From assembly GCA_963697355.1 (NCBI GenBank), contig CAVONV010000023.1:1116001-1180000 (forward strand): 64,000 bases of DNA, in the 5' to 3' direction. This DNA is from CAVONV01 sp963697355. GTDB lineage: Bacteria > Acidobacteriota > Vicinamibacteria > Marinacidobacterales > DATDRI01. Each line of letters begins with the position of its first letter. Within the stretch, counting starts at the first letter, position 1. The notes under the pieces are model-generated. The model was given only the letters and a program-made list of their open reading frames with translations. It had not been told where the DNA came from and ran no database searches. A program made the translations under genes and the position numbers. Shown here piece after piece: positions 11,701 through 20,126 of the stretch.

Positions 11701-11761
11701 AAGGTACCTGGTACAAAAGGGACAGGTTGGACTTGCCCTGAAGGACACCTCAACGGAGGTT

Positions 11762-11795
11762 GCCGGGCTGCGGCTGAGCAGCCCGGCCTTCGGTT
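11762..11795 (+). terminator. Rho-independent terminator of katG
   Basis: A GC-rich hairpin, GCCGGGCTGC pairing with GCAGCCCGGC around a short loop, is followed by CTTCGGTTTTT. It lies 62 bases after the katG stop and is in the right orientation to end its transcript. Confidence 0.85.
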
Positions 11796-11824
11796 TTTCC
11801 TTCAGACGATAACTTTCACCTTCC

Positions 11825-11999
11825 TTGAGAGTTCAACTTCGCACCTTGATGAGGCTCTCGGAGGATGAAGAGATCAAAGAGGCCGCCAAAGCGCTGGAAG
11901 ACAAGCTGGTGGATCTCGAAATGAACCTCGTGGACCTTCGCCAAGACGGGGCAGGACGCGGTCCGCTTCGAGGCCAAGCTTCTTTCAAAGCTGAGCTAG
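11825..11999 (+). pseudogene. C-terminal remnant of a sortilin/BNR-repeat (VPS10-like) protein
   Basis: The frame from 11825 reads DEEIKEAAKALEDKLVDLEM then NLVDLRQ. One extra base at 11945 moves the reading to TGQDAVRFEAKLLSKLS before a TAG at 11997-11999. This resembles the helical tail of exported BNR/WD40-like glycosidase-type proteins common in Acidobacteriota. The large beta-propeller part is absent, so it is a remnant. Confidence 0.55.
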
Positions 12000-12065
12000 C
12001 GCCCTGTCCATCGTCAAAACTCGTCCTTCCCTGAAATCGAACACCTACAGGGCGTCGCCGCGCTC

Positions 12066-12121
12066 GACTGGGAGCTCGTTGTCGCTTGAGAACACTGGAC
12101 GGCACTGGCAAACTTCACCGC
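12066..12121. repeat. 56-bp repeat at an insertion-sequence end, copy 1
   Basis: GACTGGGAGCTCGTTGTCGC and the following 36 bases recur at 17412-17467 with one mismatch. Here it directly precedes a transposase start codon at 12123, so it is probably the left end and leader of an insertion element. Confidence 0.7.
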
Positions 12122-12122
12122 C

Positions 12123-12400
12123 ATGTTTCGTATTGTTGTCTTCCTCGTTTCACTTGGCACCTGGGCGCTCCGGGCGTTGTGTCGTCGCCGAGCCGACCTT
12201 GTGATGGAAGACCTGGCTCTCCGGCAACAAGTGACGGCGCTCAAGAAGGAGCGGCACCGCCGAGTGCTGGATCGAAAGCTGTCGTGGAGAGCTCCTCAAT
12301 AATCGTGTCGTAGTCCTAGGCGAGCGGCATCTCGTCCGGCTCGCGCGCCGTTACCACTTGGGATTGAACACAGACACACCGATTGGAGACCGGAAGTACT
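12123..12400 (+). pseudogene. Integrase-core (DDE) transposase, internally deleted
   Basis: ATG 12123 starts 59 residues: a hydrophobic head (MFRIVVFLVSLG), then RRRADLVMEDLALRQQVTAL, the conserved N-terminus of a common rve-type transposase family, ending at TAA 12300. In another frame, 12304-12400 reads VVVLGERHLVRLARRYHLGL then NTDTPIGDRK, the C-terminal end of the same family. Nearly the whole catalytic domain is missing, so this is a deletion derivative that cannot move on its own. Confidence 0.65.
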
Positions 12401-12642
12401 CTTGCACGAGCCATTCGCCGATTCCGAAGCCACGTCCTCACCGACCTTTTTGGCGCTCTGGCGCTCTGATGGCGGCCTACAGTATACTATTGCGTCTGCA
12501 ACCGGGGGACCCTGTCAGAGCCTGTGTCGGGTTCATCAAGGTGACGGTGCCAGCGGTCTTGTGGCAACGGAAATCAAGCTGGGCACCAACGCCAGGGCTG
12601 GGTCGCGACGGTTCACTCAGAGCGACGCAAGGGAGTAGGAGC

Positions 12643-13711
12643 ATGGAGACGGTAAGACGTGTGGGACCTCCGGCCCTGGGAGCTGCCGCACTACTGATAC
12701 TCATCCTGTGGATGGCGGGTAGCTTCGACCGCGGTCGGATTGAGCCGGGATCGCTCGAGGCAAGACAAGGTGAGCCCATCCCGGAGCACACACTGCAGGT
12801 TCGGGAGGAAGCTCAGACCACCTGGTACGAGGCGGTCGGAACGGTGCGTTCACGAGTCGCAAACGACCGTCGCATCGCAGCTCACGGGGCAAATTCTCGA
12901 CGTCCGCGTGGAGGCGGGAGACCAGGTGAGAGAAGGTCAGGTTCTGGCCAACCTCGACAGCCGCGAGTACACGGCGCGCCTGGAGCAGGCGAGAAGCGCG
13001 CTACTCTCGGCCCAAGCAGAGCGTGAGCTGGCCACGACGGCCCACGACCGGTTCAAGGGCCTTTTCGAGAAGAAAGCCGTCACGCTGGAGCAGCTCGAGT
13101 CGACGGAGGCCCGACGCAAGCAGGCCGATGCCGCGGTGAGCGTTGCCGAACAGAAGGTCGAGGAGGCTCAGACGCTACTCGGGTATACGACGCTTCACAG
13201 TCCGATGGACGGCGTCGTCGCGGATCGTCTCGCCGAGCCCGGCGACATCGCTTACCCCGGCAAGGCCTTACTGGTGCTCCACGATCCGGAGGACCTACGT
13301 CTAGAGGCTAATGTGCGCGAAGGATTGATCTCCCGCATCCGCTCGCAAATGGCCGAGGGTCGCGACGTCGAGGTACACCTCAGCGCAATCGAACGGAGTG
13401 TGCGGGGACGCATCACCGAGATCGTGCCCTCGGCCGACCCTGTGAGCCGCTCGTTCCTGGTCAAGGTCTCGCTACCCCGGACAGCAGGGGTCTACCCGGG
13501 GATGTTCGGGAAACTTCGGTGCGAGCTCGATCCACGGCCGGCGATCCTGATCCCCGAATCGGCGGTTGTTCGGGTTGGTCAGCTCGCAACCGTCCGCGTC
13601 AGGCAGGACGAGCGATGGGAACGCCGCTTTGTGACTCTGGGAAGCACGCGGGACGGTAAAGTCGAGGTGCTCTCGGGACTGCGGGAAGGTGAAGAGATCG
13701 GCTGGGACTGA
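12643..13711 (+). pseudogene. RND efflux periplasmic adaptor (HlyD/MFP family), one frameshift
   Basis: ATG 12643 starts a signal anchor (VRRVGPPALGAAALLILIL) and reads to YEAVGTVRSR. The rest lies one base out of frame: SQLTGQILDVRVEAGDQV is the lipoyl half, followed by a long alpha-hairpin (about 50 residues of coiled coil), LGYTTLHSPMDGVVADRL as the second lipoyl half, and a beta-barrel ending at GLREGEEIGWD. One extra base near 12850 joins the two parts. The permease gene follows after 9 bases, so they form one operon. The adaptor would link the inner-membrane pump to an outer-membrane channel. If the shift is real, the pump lacks a functional adaptor. Confidence 0.85.
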
Positions 13712-13720
13712 GGAAGAGAC

Positions 13721-16700
13721 ATGGCGAACAATGAAGAGCCCAGCGGCCTGATCCCCGCGATCGTCGCCGTGTTCCTGCGCGGTCGTCTGTCCATCGTGAT
13801 GGTCATCGCTGCACTCGCACTGGGTGGTGCTGCCATCTGGCTGACACCGCGAGAGGTGGAGCCGCAGATCGTCGTCCCCCTGGCCGACGTCTACGTCCAG
13901 TTTCCGGGGGCCAGCGCTGAGGAAGTCGAGAAGCTCGTGGCCACGCCTCTGGAACGTCTGCTCTGGCAGATCGACGGCGTTGAGTACGTCTACTCGATTT
14001 CCCGTCGGGACATGGCGATCGTCACCGTGCGCTTCTTTGTCGGTGAGGACCGGGAAGATTCTCTCGTTAAGCTGCACAATCGCATCACGTCGCACCTCGA
14101 CGAAGCGCCCCCCGGGGTCACCGGCTGGGTGGTGAAGCCGGTAGAGATCGACGATGTGCCCATCGTCACGTTGACCCTTCACTCGGCCACCAGCGACGAT
14201 CATGTCCTTCGCCGGGTCGGAGAGGAAGTGCTCGCTCGCCTCGACGCGGTTCCGGACGTGTCCCGGACGCGCATCGTGGGTGGACGGGCCCGTGCCGTGA
14301 GAGTCGTCCTCGATCCGGAAGACATGAAGGCTCGGGGAGTCAGCATGCTGGAGGTATTCCGGGCCCTTCAGGCGGCGCACGCGTCTCTATCAGCGGGCAG
14401 CTTCGACCGCACGGATCGCCGGATCGAGGTGATCAGCGGACCTTTCCTGACCTCTCCCGAGGAGGTGACGAGCCTGGTGGTGGGGGTAAACGACGGGCGC
14501 CCGGTCTACGTCAGTGACGTCGCCGAGGTCATCGACGGCCCCGAGGAAGCCCGGAGCACATCAAGAATCGGCCTGCCCGCGGCGGTCACCGGAGGCCCGC
14601 CGGAGATCCAACCGGCGGTGACCCTTGCCATATCCAAGAAGAAGGGCACGAACGCCGTCTGGGTGGCCGAAGCGGTTCTCGAACGGATGAAGGAGCTCCA
14701 GCGCACCATTATTCCCGTCGACATCCAATACACCGTGACCCGGAACTACGGCATCACCGCCAACGATAAGGTCAACGACCTGCTCTCCGCTCTGGCCTTT
14801 GCCATGATCACGGTGATCGGTCTCCTCGTGTTCACGCTGGGCTGGCGGGAGGGACTCATTGTGGCTCTCGCCGTGCCCATCAGCTTTGCCCTCGCCCTCT
14901 TCGTCAACTACATCAGCGGCTACACGATCAACCGGGTAACGTTGTTCGCTCTGATCCTGACTTTGGGCCTGGTCGTCGACGACCCTATCACCAACGTCGA
15001 CAACATCCAGCGCCATATCTTGATGCGGAAGCGACGCCCCTACGCAGCCACGCTCTGGGCTGTCCGCGAGGTTCTCCCTCCCGTGATCATGTCGACGCTG
15101 ACGATTATCGTTTCCTTTCTGCCCATGTTCTTTATCACCGGCATGATGGGGCCTTACATGGAGCCGATGGCCGTCAACGTACCGCTGACCGTGACCTTCT
15201 CCACAGTGGCCGCCCTATCGGTCGTACCCTGGGCGGCTTATCGGTTGCTTCGTCACAAGGGACTCGGAGGAGACTCGACCCAGGCGGAAGGGGCCGTATC
15301 GACCGAGGAGCGCGATTCGGGATCCGAGGCGCTGCGGCGGGTATATGGAGCACTGCTGCGCCCGTTCCTGCAATCCAGACGCTGGCGTATCTCACTACTC
15401 ATGGGAATCGTGGTCTTGCTTGGGGGCTGCGTGCTCTTGGTGGTGCTGCGGCTGGTGCCGATGAAGATGTTGCCCTTCGACAACAAGAACGAGTTGCAGC
15501 TCGTCATCGACATGCCGGAGGGGACGACTCTCGAACGCACGGACAGCGTCGTCCGTGAGTTCGAGGCGTACCTCTTCACCGTGCCGGAGGTGGTGGATTT
15601 CGAATCGTACGTGGGGACGTACTCGCCGATGGATTTCAACGGTCTGGTGCGGCACTACTATTTCCGCCAGCAGCCCCACATGGCGGACATCCGAATCAAC
15701 CTGGCGCGCAAGGAGCTCCGCGAACAACAAAGTCATCATATAGGTCTGCGTCTGCGCAGGGACCTCGAGAGCATTGCCGCGCGACATGGAGCACGGCTCG
15801 CTCTGGTCGAATCTCCGCCCGGACCACCGGTCATTGCCACCGTGACGGCCGAGGTGTACGGGCCCCTGGGCCGCGACTACGCGGACCTCATCGCTGCCGC
15901 GCGCCAGCTCGAATCCCTTATGGCGAGAGACCCCTCCTCCGGAATCACCGATCTCGACACGTCGGCCGAGGCACCGCGGCAACGAATCGACTTCGTTCTC
16001 GACAAGGAGAAGGCGGCGCTAAGCGGCATTGACACCGAGTCGGTGGTGAGGACACTGAGGCTCGCGCTGGCCGGTGGTGAGCCGGCGACCGTCCACGTGG
16101 CGGCGGAGAGGCGACCGTTGCCGGTGCGGCTCCGGCTTCCCCGGGAAGAACGGTCGGGTCTGGTAGAGCTCGGGCGGGTGACGGTGAAGGGGCAGAGCGG
16201 CGACTTGCTGCCGCTGGACGAGCTCGGCAGGTTTCGTTATGTGGACGAGGATCAGCCGATCTACCACAAGAACCTCGAGCGGGTCGTGTACGTCTTCGCT
16301 GAGATGGCGGGAAGGCCCCCGGGAGAAGCCATCATCGATCTCGCCGGCCAGCTTAGAGAGGAGCCCCTGCCGGAGATGATACGAGCCGAGTGGGCCGGGG
16401 AGGGAGAGTGGGAGATCACGATCCGTGTGTTCCGTGATCTCGGTCTCGCCTTCGGCGCAGCGATGATTGGGATCTACATTCTCCTTATCATCCAGACCGG
16501 ATCGTTCGTCATGCCCCTGGTGGTGATGAGCTCGATCCCACTGACTGCGATCGGTATCCTGCCCGGATTCTGGCTCCTCAACATCATGGTGAACCGGCCG
16601 GTAGGGGGCTTTGAGACTCCGGTGTTCTTCACCGCAACGGCGATGATCGGCATGATTGCCCTGGGAGGCATCGTCGTCCGAAACTCCATCGTGCTCATCG

Positions 16701-16954
16701 AGTTCATTCAGCAATCGCTCGAGGCGGGAAAGTCGCTCCGTGAGGCCATCCTGGAGAGCGGTGCGGTACGCATGCGGCCGATACTGCTGACCGCGGCGAC
16801 GACGGCGCTCGGCGCATGGCCGATCACCCTCGACCCGATCTTCTCGGGGTTGGCGTGGGCGTTGATCTTCGGGCTCTTCGCCTCCACTGCGTTCACGCTC
16901 GTCGTGGTCCCGGTGATGTACTACATGCTCACCCCGTCAGCCTTCGGGAGCTAG
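13721..16954 (+). CDS. RND-family efflux permease (AcrB/MexF-like)
   Basis: A complete 1077-residue proton-driven inner-membrane pump. TM1 (VMVIAALALGGAAIWL) is followed by PQIVVPLADVYVQFPGASAE, the typical porter-domain opening. A second six-helix bundle follows the second periplasmic domain. TM4 carries LGLVVDDPITNVDNIQRH, containing the Asp pair used for proton relay. The C-terminal bundle contains MIGMIALGGIVVRNSIVLIE. Separate halves both end intact at TAG 16954. It is co-transcribed with the adaptor; no outer-membrane factor or regulator is next to it. The substrate is unknown. The divergence from HME-type metal pumps suggests organic solutes, but this is weak. Confidence 0.93.
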   Translation: MANNEEPSGLIPAIVAVFLRGRLSIVMVIAALALGGAAIWLTPREVEPQIVVPLADVYVQFPGASAEEVEKLVATPLERLLWQIDGVEYVYSISRRDMAIVTVRFFVGEDREDSLVKLHNRITSHLDEAPPGVTGWVVKPVEIDDVPIVTLTLHSATSDDHVLRRVGEEVLARLDAVPDVSRTRIVGGRARAVRVVLDPEDMKARGVSMLEVFRALQAAHASLSAGSFDRTDRRIEVISGPFLTSPEEVTSLVVGVNDGRPVYVSDVAEVIDGPEEARSTSRIGLPAAVTGGPPEIQPAVTLAISKKKGTNAVWVAEAVLERMKELQRTIIPVDIQYTVTRNYGITANDKVNDLLSALAFAMITVIGLLVFTLGWREGLIVALAVPISFALALFVNYISGYTINRVTLFALILTLGLVVDDPITNVDNIQRHILMRKRRPYAATLWAVREVLPPVIMSTLTIIVSFLPMFFITGMMGPYMEPMAVNVPLTVTFSTVAALSVVPWAAYRLLRHKGLGGDSTQAEGAVSTEERDSGSEALRRVYGALLRPFLQSRRWRISLLMGIVVLLGGCVLLVVLRLVPMKMLPFDNKNELQLVIDMPEGTTLERTDSVVREFEAYLFTVPEVVDFESYVGTYSPMDFNGLVRHYYFRQQPHMADIRINLARKELREQQSHHIGLRLRRDLESIAARHGARLALVESPPGPPVIATVTAEVYGPLGRDYADLIAAARQLESLMARDPSSGITDLDTSAEAPRQRIDFVLDKEKAALSGIDTESVVRTLRLALAGGEPATVHVAAERRPLPVRLRLPREERSGLVELGRVTVKGQSGDLLPLDELGRFRYVDEDQPIYHKNLERVVYVFAEMAGRPPGEAIIDLAGQLREEPLPEMIRAEWAGEGEWEITIRVFRDLGLAFGAAMIGIYILLIIQTGSFVMPLVVMSSIPLTAIGILPGFWLLNIMVNRPVGGFETPVFFTATAMIGMIALGGIVVRNSIVLIEFIQQSLEAGKSLREAILESGAVRMRPILLTAATTALGAWPITLDPIFSGLAWALIFGLFASTAFTLVVVPVMYYMLTPSAFGS

Positions 16955-17017
16955 CAAAAAAAGGTGCCAGGCACGTTATTCCGCTATTATGATAAGAATG
17001 GCGGCCGAGTCGGAGAA

Positions 17018-17367
17018 ATGCCGAGGCGGCGACAACGTCGGAATCGCGAGGAGCTGGGTCCCGCTTGGCGACCGACCCTAGAGACGAGAGAGTTTGTCGC
17101 TCGCGGCACAGAATGGCTCAGTGTGGAGATCGATGGTCTGCGGTCGCGCCGGAGGTCTCGAGAGTTGGTGAGGGCGCGCGAGCTACTGATGATCCTGGGC
17201 GTTGAACGCTATGGCCTCAAAGAAAAAGACCTCGCCAGGGAACTCAGGAAGTCGCCCGACGGGATGACGCATCTGATCGCTCGAGCCGTCCGTCGAAGAA
17301 CACAGGACAACGCATTTTCCGCTGGCCTGATAAGTTGTATCGTTCACTGGCTTCGGCTGACGAATGA
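17018..17367 (+). pseudogene. C-terminal part of a REP-associated (Y1/RAYT-type) transposase
   Basis: From ATG 17018 the frame reads MPRRRQRRNREELGP, GTEWLSVEIDGL, SRRRSRELVRARELLMILG and KDLARELRKSPDGMTHLIAR, the DnaA-like helix-turn-helix tail found in many RAYT transposases. The catalytic Tyr-HUH domain is absent. A one-base loss near 17328 spoils the last residues; the repeated copy at 17464-17512 preserves the original ending DLNKLDRSLTSADE-stop. REP palindromes on both sides support the assignment. Confidence 0.6.
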
Positions 17368-17411
17368 ACTGCTCGGCTATAGCGGAATAGCGTGCCTGGC
17401 ACCTTTTCTTT

Positions 17412-17467
17412 GACTGGGAGCTCGTTGTCGCTTGAGAACACTGGACGGCACTGGCAAACTTTACCGC
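17412..17467. repeat. 56-bp repeat at an insertion-sequence end, copy 2
   Basis: Matches 12066-12121 with a single difference. Here no transposase reading frame follows; the segment is sandwiched between two copies of the RAYT tail, so the element itself has been lost or never completed transposition. Confidence 0.7.
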
Positions 17468-17800
17468 TGACCTGAATAAGTTGGATCGTTCACTGACTTC
17501 GGCTGACGAATGAACTGCTAGACTATAGCGGAATAGCGTGCCTGGCACCTTTTTTGTGCCATCCTCGAACGCTTCTGCGCAACAACGGTGGAGCGAAAGC
17601 TCGTCCATCCCCGAGTCGACGGTCGCTTTTTGACGGTATGAGCACTGGGCCCGTGGCGGGACCGAACGAAGAAAGCTCCGTAGATTGCGTTCACCGATCC
17701 GCTCGTGCTATTTTCTGAGAACCGCCGCCGTCCGTTATCGGGTGGCAACGCCCGGCGCATCTTTGCCTACGCTGTCTCAGCGAGGAAAAGCGGGTTTTCA

Positions 17801-18148
17801 TTGGGCATACTCGACTCCCTACTCGATCGAAGCATCGTCTTCTCGTTCGACCGCACGGGCTATATGCGGCACGCGCGTTTATACGACCCCGCGGATCTCG
17901 AGCGTTCGCTGCCCCGGTTTTGGCGTATCATGCGCCATCGTCTCCGTACTCCAGCGGAGGGAGCGGACACGGCATTGTGGTTGGCGGTCGCCGAGCGGCT
18001 CCAGGGCGAGACTGCGAAGTTCTGGTTCGACCGGCGGGCCGTTCCCACGCACTTGTTTCCGTGGACCCGGGAGGGAGTCGACGAGAGGCGGCGGTTGTGG
18101 GACTTCTGCGAGGCGAGTACCGGCTCCGCGCGCAACCCTAAGCGGTGA
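17801..18148 (+). pseudogene. Short-chain dehydrogenase lacking its Rossmann core
   Basis: The frame from TTG 17801 begins LGILDSLLDRSIVFSFDRTG then YMRHARLYDPADLE, the N-terminus of DHRS12-like SDR proteins. It jumps directly to RSLPRFWRIMRHRLRTPAEG then ADTALWLAV and ends with FWFDRRAVPTHLFPWTRE and a short tail, the C-terminus of the same family. The roughly 200 residues holding the NAD(P)-binding TGxxxGIG and catalytic YxxxK motifs are missing, with the frame kept. The 115-residue product cannot be an oxidoreductase. Confidence 0.7.
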
Positions 18149-18237
18149 GAGACAACCGGTTGGACGACCGCGCTGCGGGTCATCGCCGGTTCCGTGCGTT
18201 TCGGCGCGGCGGTGTCTGTGGTTGGGGAGTGCCGTCT

Positions 18238-18627
18238 CTAGGAGGGCAGCCTCGGTTCATCCGGCAACGGATCCAGTCGCCGTCGCCAGTAGTCGACCTC
18301 GAGGTGACGTTCCTTTTGGTTGCGTTGTCTCAGCCAATGGACGTAGTCGTCGTATTGGATAGGTGGAGGTGCGTCGTCGAGTCGACCCTCGTAAGCAGCG
18401 GCTATCTCCCTCCATAGCAAACCCAGCGACCTTTCATCGGCTAGAATGTGGTGCAGGACGAGTAGCAGGAGACGTTCGTTTTTGGAGGTTTCCTCGATGA
18501 TCCTCATCCGGATCATCATATCCTGCGTCAAACCGCGGCGGCGCGGCTCTTCCGGGCGATTGCTGGTCACACCCGGGCGTTCGAGCGATACGTTTCGCCC
18601 GACGTTTGTTGTCGAGAACCCGCGCAT
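18238..18627 (-). pseudogene. NRPS condensation-domain fragment
   Basis: About 130 residues contain LLVLHHILADERSLGLLWRE and YDDYVHWLRQRNQ, the catalytic HHxxxD motif region of a nonribosomal peptide synthetase condensation domain (HHILADE, with Asp-Glu in place of Asp-Gly). It ends at VDYWRRRLDPLPDEPRL-PS and a stop. No adenylation or carrier domain adjoins it. It is a stranded fragment and its 5' end overlaps the start of the next operon. Confidence 0.65.
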
Positions 18628-18647
18628 TTGATATATGTGCCCGGACG

Positions 18648-20111
18648 ATGGCCGTTCTACGAGGACTCCAACGCTGCTTTTTATCCTGGACCTGGATTCT
18701 GCTTCTGAACGTCACGCCGGGCCACGCACACGAGCTCAACGGCACCGAAGTCGCGACGTCGTCCTATCTGTCCATCACCTACCGCAGCCTATCCGGTCGT
18801 TATGAGATCCAGTTCGGGGAGTTATCGGCCTTCGAGCAACGCAAACGTATGGATGCAGACGGCAGTGGAACGATCACGGCGTCCGAGCGGAACGACTATC
18901 TCCAAACCGTCGGCGATGAGATCGCCGGTCGCCTCTTGCTCGAGGTTGAGGGCAAACCCATAACGATTCGGCTGCATCACGGCCGGATGATACCCGACGA
19001 TTCCCTTGTGGCACCCGGCCCCTTGGCTCTCAGCTTCAGGCTGACAACCGAGGTCCTGGACTTCACGCGGGAGTGCGCCCTGGTTTACCGCGACGCCAAC
19101 ACGCACCCGAGACTCGTTCACACCGAGATGGTCGTCGAGGGGATGGAACGCGTGGACATCGACCGTGCCGACTCCGGCGACGGCGCACTCAAACAAGTGC
19201 ATATACGGTCCGCTCGGATTCCCCTTCAAGCGAGGGTGGTGTTGAAACCTTCTCCAGAGGTTACTCAGGCCGGAACTCCGCTTGAATCCGCTCGACATGA
19301 GGACGAGCCGCATGTTGAAGCCGAAACGCTCCCGCTGCAGGAGATGTTGCGGTCGGAGGAGTTGAGCGTTGATTTGGTCGTGCTCGCCTTGACGCTGTCC
19401 TTTTTCTTGGGCGCCGCCCACGCCCTCGAGCCCGGACATGGGAAGACGATCGTAGCAGCGTATCTCATCGGCAATCAAGGCACCGTGGCCAACGCGATGT
19501 ATTTGGGGGGCGTGGTCACGATCACGCACACGTTCAGCGTCATCATCTTGGGTCTCGTCACACTGTTCGCCTCGAATTACATTCTGCCCGAGAAGATTTT
19601 CCCTTGGCTGGGAACAGGCTCCGGCCTGCTCATCATGGGGTTGGGAGGCTGGCTTTTCGCGCGCTCGCTGGTGAGCGGGGGACACACTCACAAGCACTCC
19701 CAGGGTGGAGAGGAGGAAAATCACGACCACCACCACGATCATCATCATCATCATCATCATATTCATCCCGCTGGTAGAGAGGTCACTTTGGCAAGCCTGT
19801 TGACATTGGGGATCTCCGGTGGCATCGTTCCGTGCCCCGGTGCTCTGGTCATTTTGCTACTGGCCGTGGCGCTCCACCGTATTGGTTTCGGCTTGATGCT
19901 GATCGTCAGCTTCAGTCTCGGACTCGCCGCCGTGCTCATTGCCATTGGTATTCTCATGGTCAAGGCTCGTCCGCTCGTGGACCGGTTTTCCGGCGGAGGA
20001 ACCTTCATCCGGCGTCTGCCGATCGTGAGCTCCCTCGTGATCATCCTTGCCGGTTTCATCATCGGCGTTCGGTCACTCGTCGAAGCGGGTATCATCGTCA
20101 TCAACCTGTAG
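18648..20111 (+). CDS. NicO-family nickel/cobalt permease with periplasmic N-terminal domain
   Basis: A protein of 487 residues from ATG 18648, which opens a signal peptide ending TPGHAHE. The N-terminal 220 residues are extracytoplasmic and include an EF-hand-like loop DADGSGTITASE. The membrane part begins near residue 240 with the NicO signature HALEPGHGKTIVAAYLIG. A loop rich in His (HDHHHDHHHHHHHIH) is a metal-collecting segment of the RcnA type, and SGGIVPCPGALVILLLAVAL is the second conserved helix pair. NicO proteins move Ni2+ or Co2+ across the inner membrane, in either direction. It heads an operon with a peptide/nickel ABC importer 15 bases downstream. Confidence 0.88.
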   Translation: MAVLRGLQRCFLSWTWILLLNVTPGHAHELNGTEVATSSYLSITYRSLSGRYEIQFGELSAFEQRKRMDADGSGTITASERNDYLQTVGDEIAGRLLLEVEGKPITIRLHHGRMIPDDSLVAPGPLALSFRLTTEVLDFTRECALVYRDANTHPRLVHTEMVVEGMERVDIDRADSGDGALKQVHIRSARIPLQARVVLKPSPEVTQAGTPLESARHEDEPHVEAETLPLQEMLRSEELSVDLVVLALTLSFFLGAAHALEPGHGKTIVAAYLIGNQGTVANAMYLGGVVTITHTFSVIILGLVTLFASNYILPEKIFPWLGTGSGLLIMGLGGWLFARSLVSGGHTHKHSQGGEEENHDHHHDHHHHHHHIHPAGREVTLASLLTLGISGGIVPCPGALVILLLAVALHRIGFGLMLIVSFSLGLAAVLIAIGILMVKARPLVDRFSGGGTFIRRLPIVSSLVIILAGFIIGVRSLVEAGIIVINL

Positions 20112-20126
20112 AAGCACGGGGAAATC

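Larger units (their letters stand above)
16959..17555. repeat. REP-like palindromes bracketing a transposase remnant, with a tandem duplication
   Basis: The motif AAAGGTGCCAGGCACG-TTATTCCGC at 16959-16987 recurs in inverted orientation at about 17377-17408 (TATAGCGGAATAGCGTGCC-TGGCACCTTTT) and again at 17523-17553. A segment of about 90 bases, 17319-17410, is directly repeated at 17464-17552; both copies contain the end of the transposase frame plus the palindrome. A 56-base piece of the insertion end seen at 12066 lies between the copies. This is a layered mobile-element scar downstream of the RND operon. Confidence 0.75.

Noticed and set aside
13472..14380. 302-codon open frame antisense to the RND adaptor/permease
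   Set aside because: It mirrors the codon pattern of the genuine RND genes and has no recognisable domain.
18822..19766. 314-codon antisense frame starting with a run of Met
   Set aside because: The Met run is the reverse complement of the His-rich loop of the NicO permease; it is a shadow.
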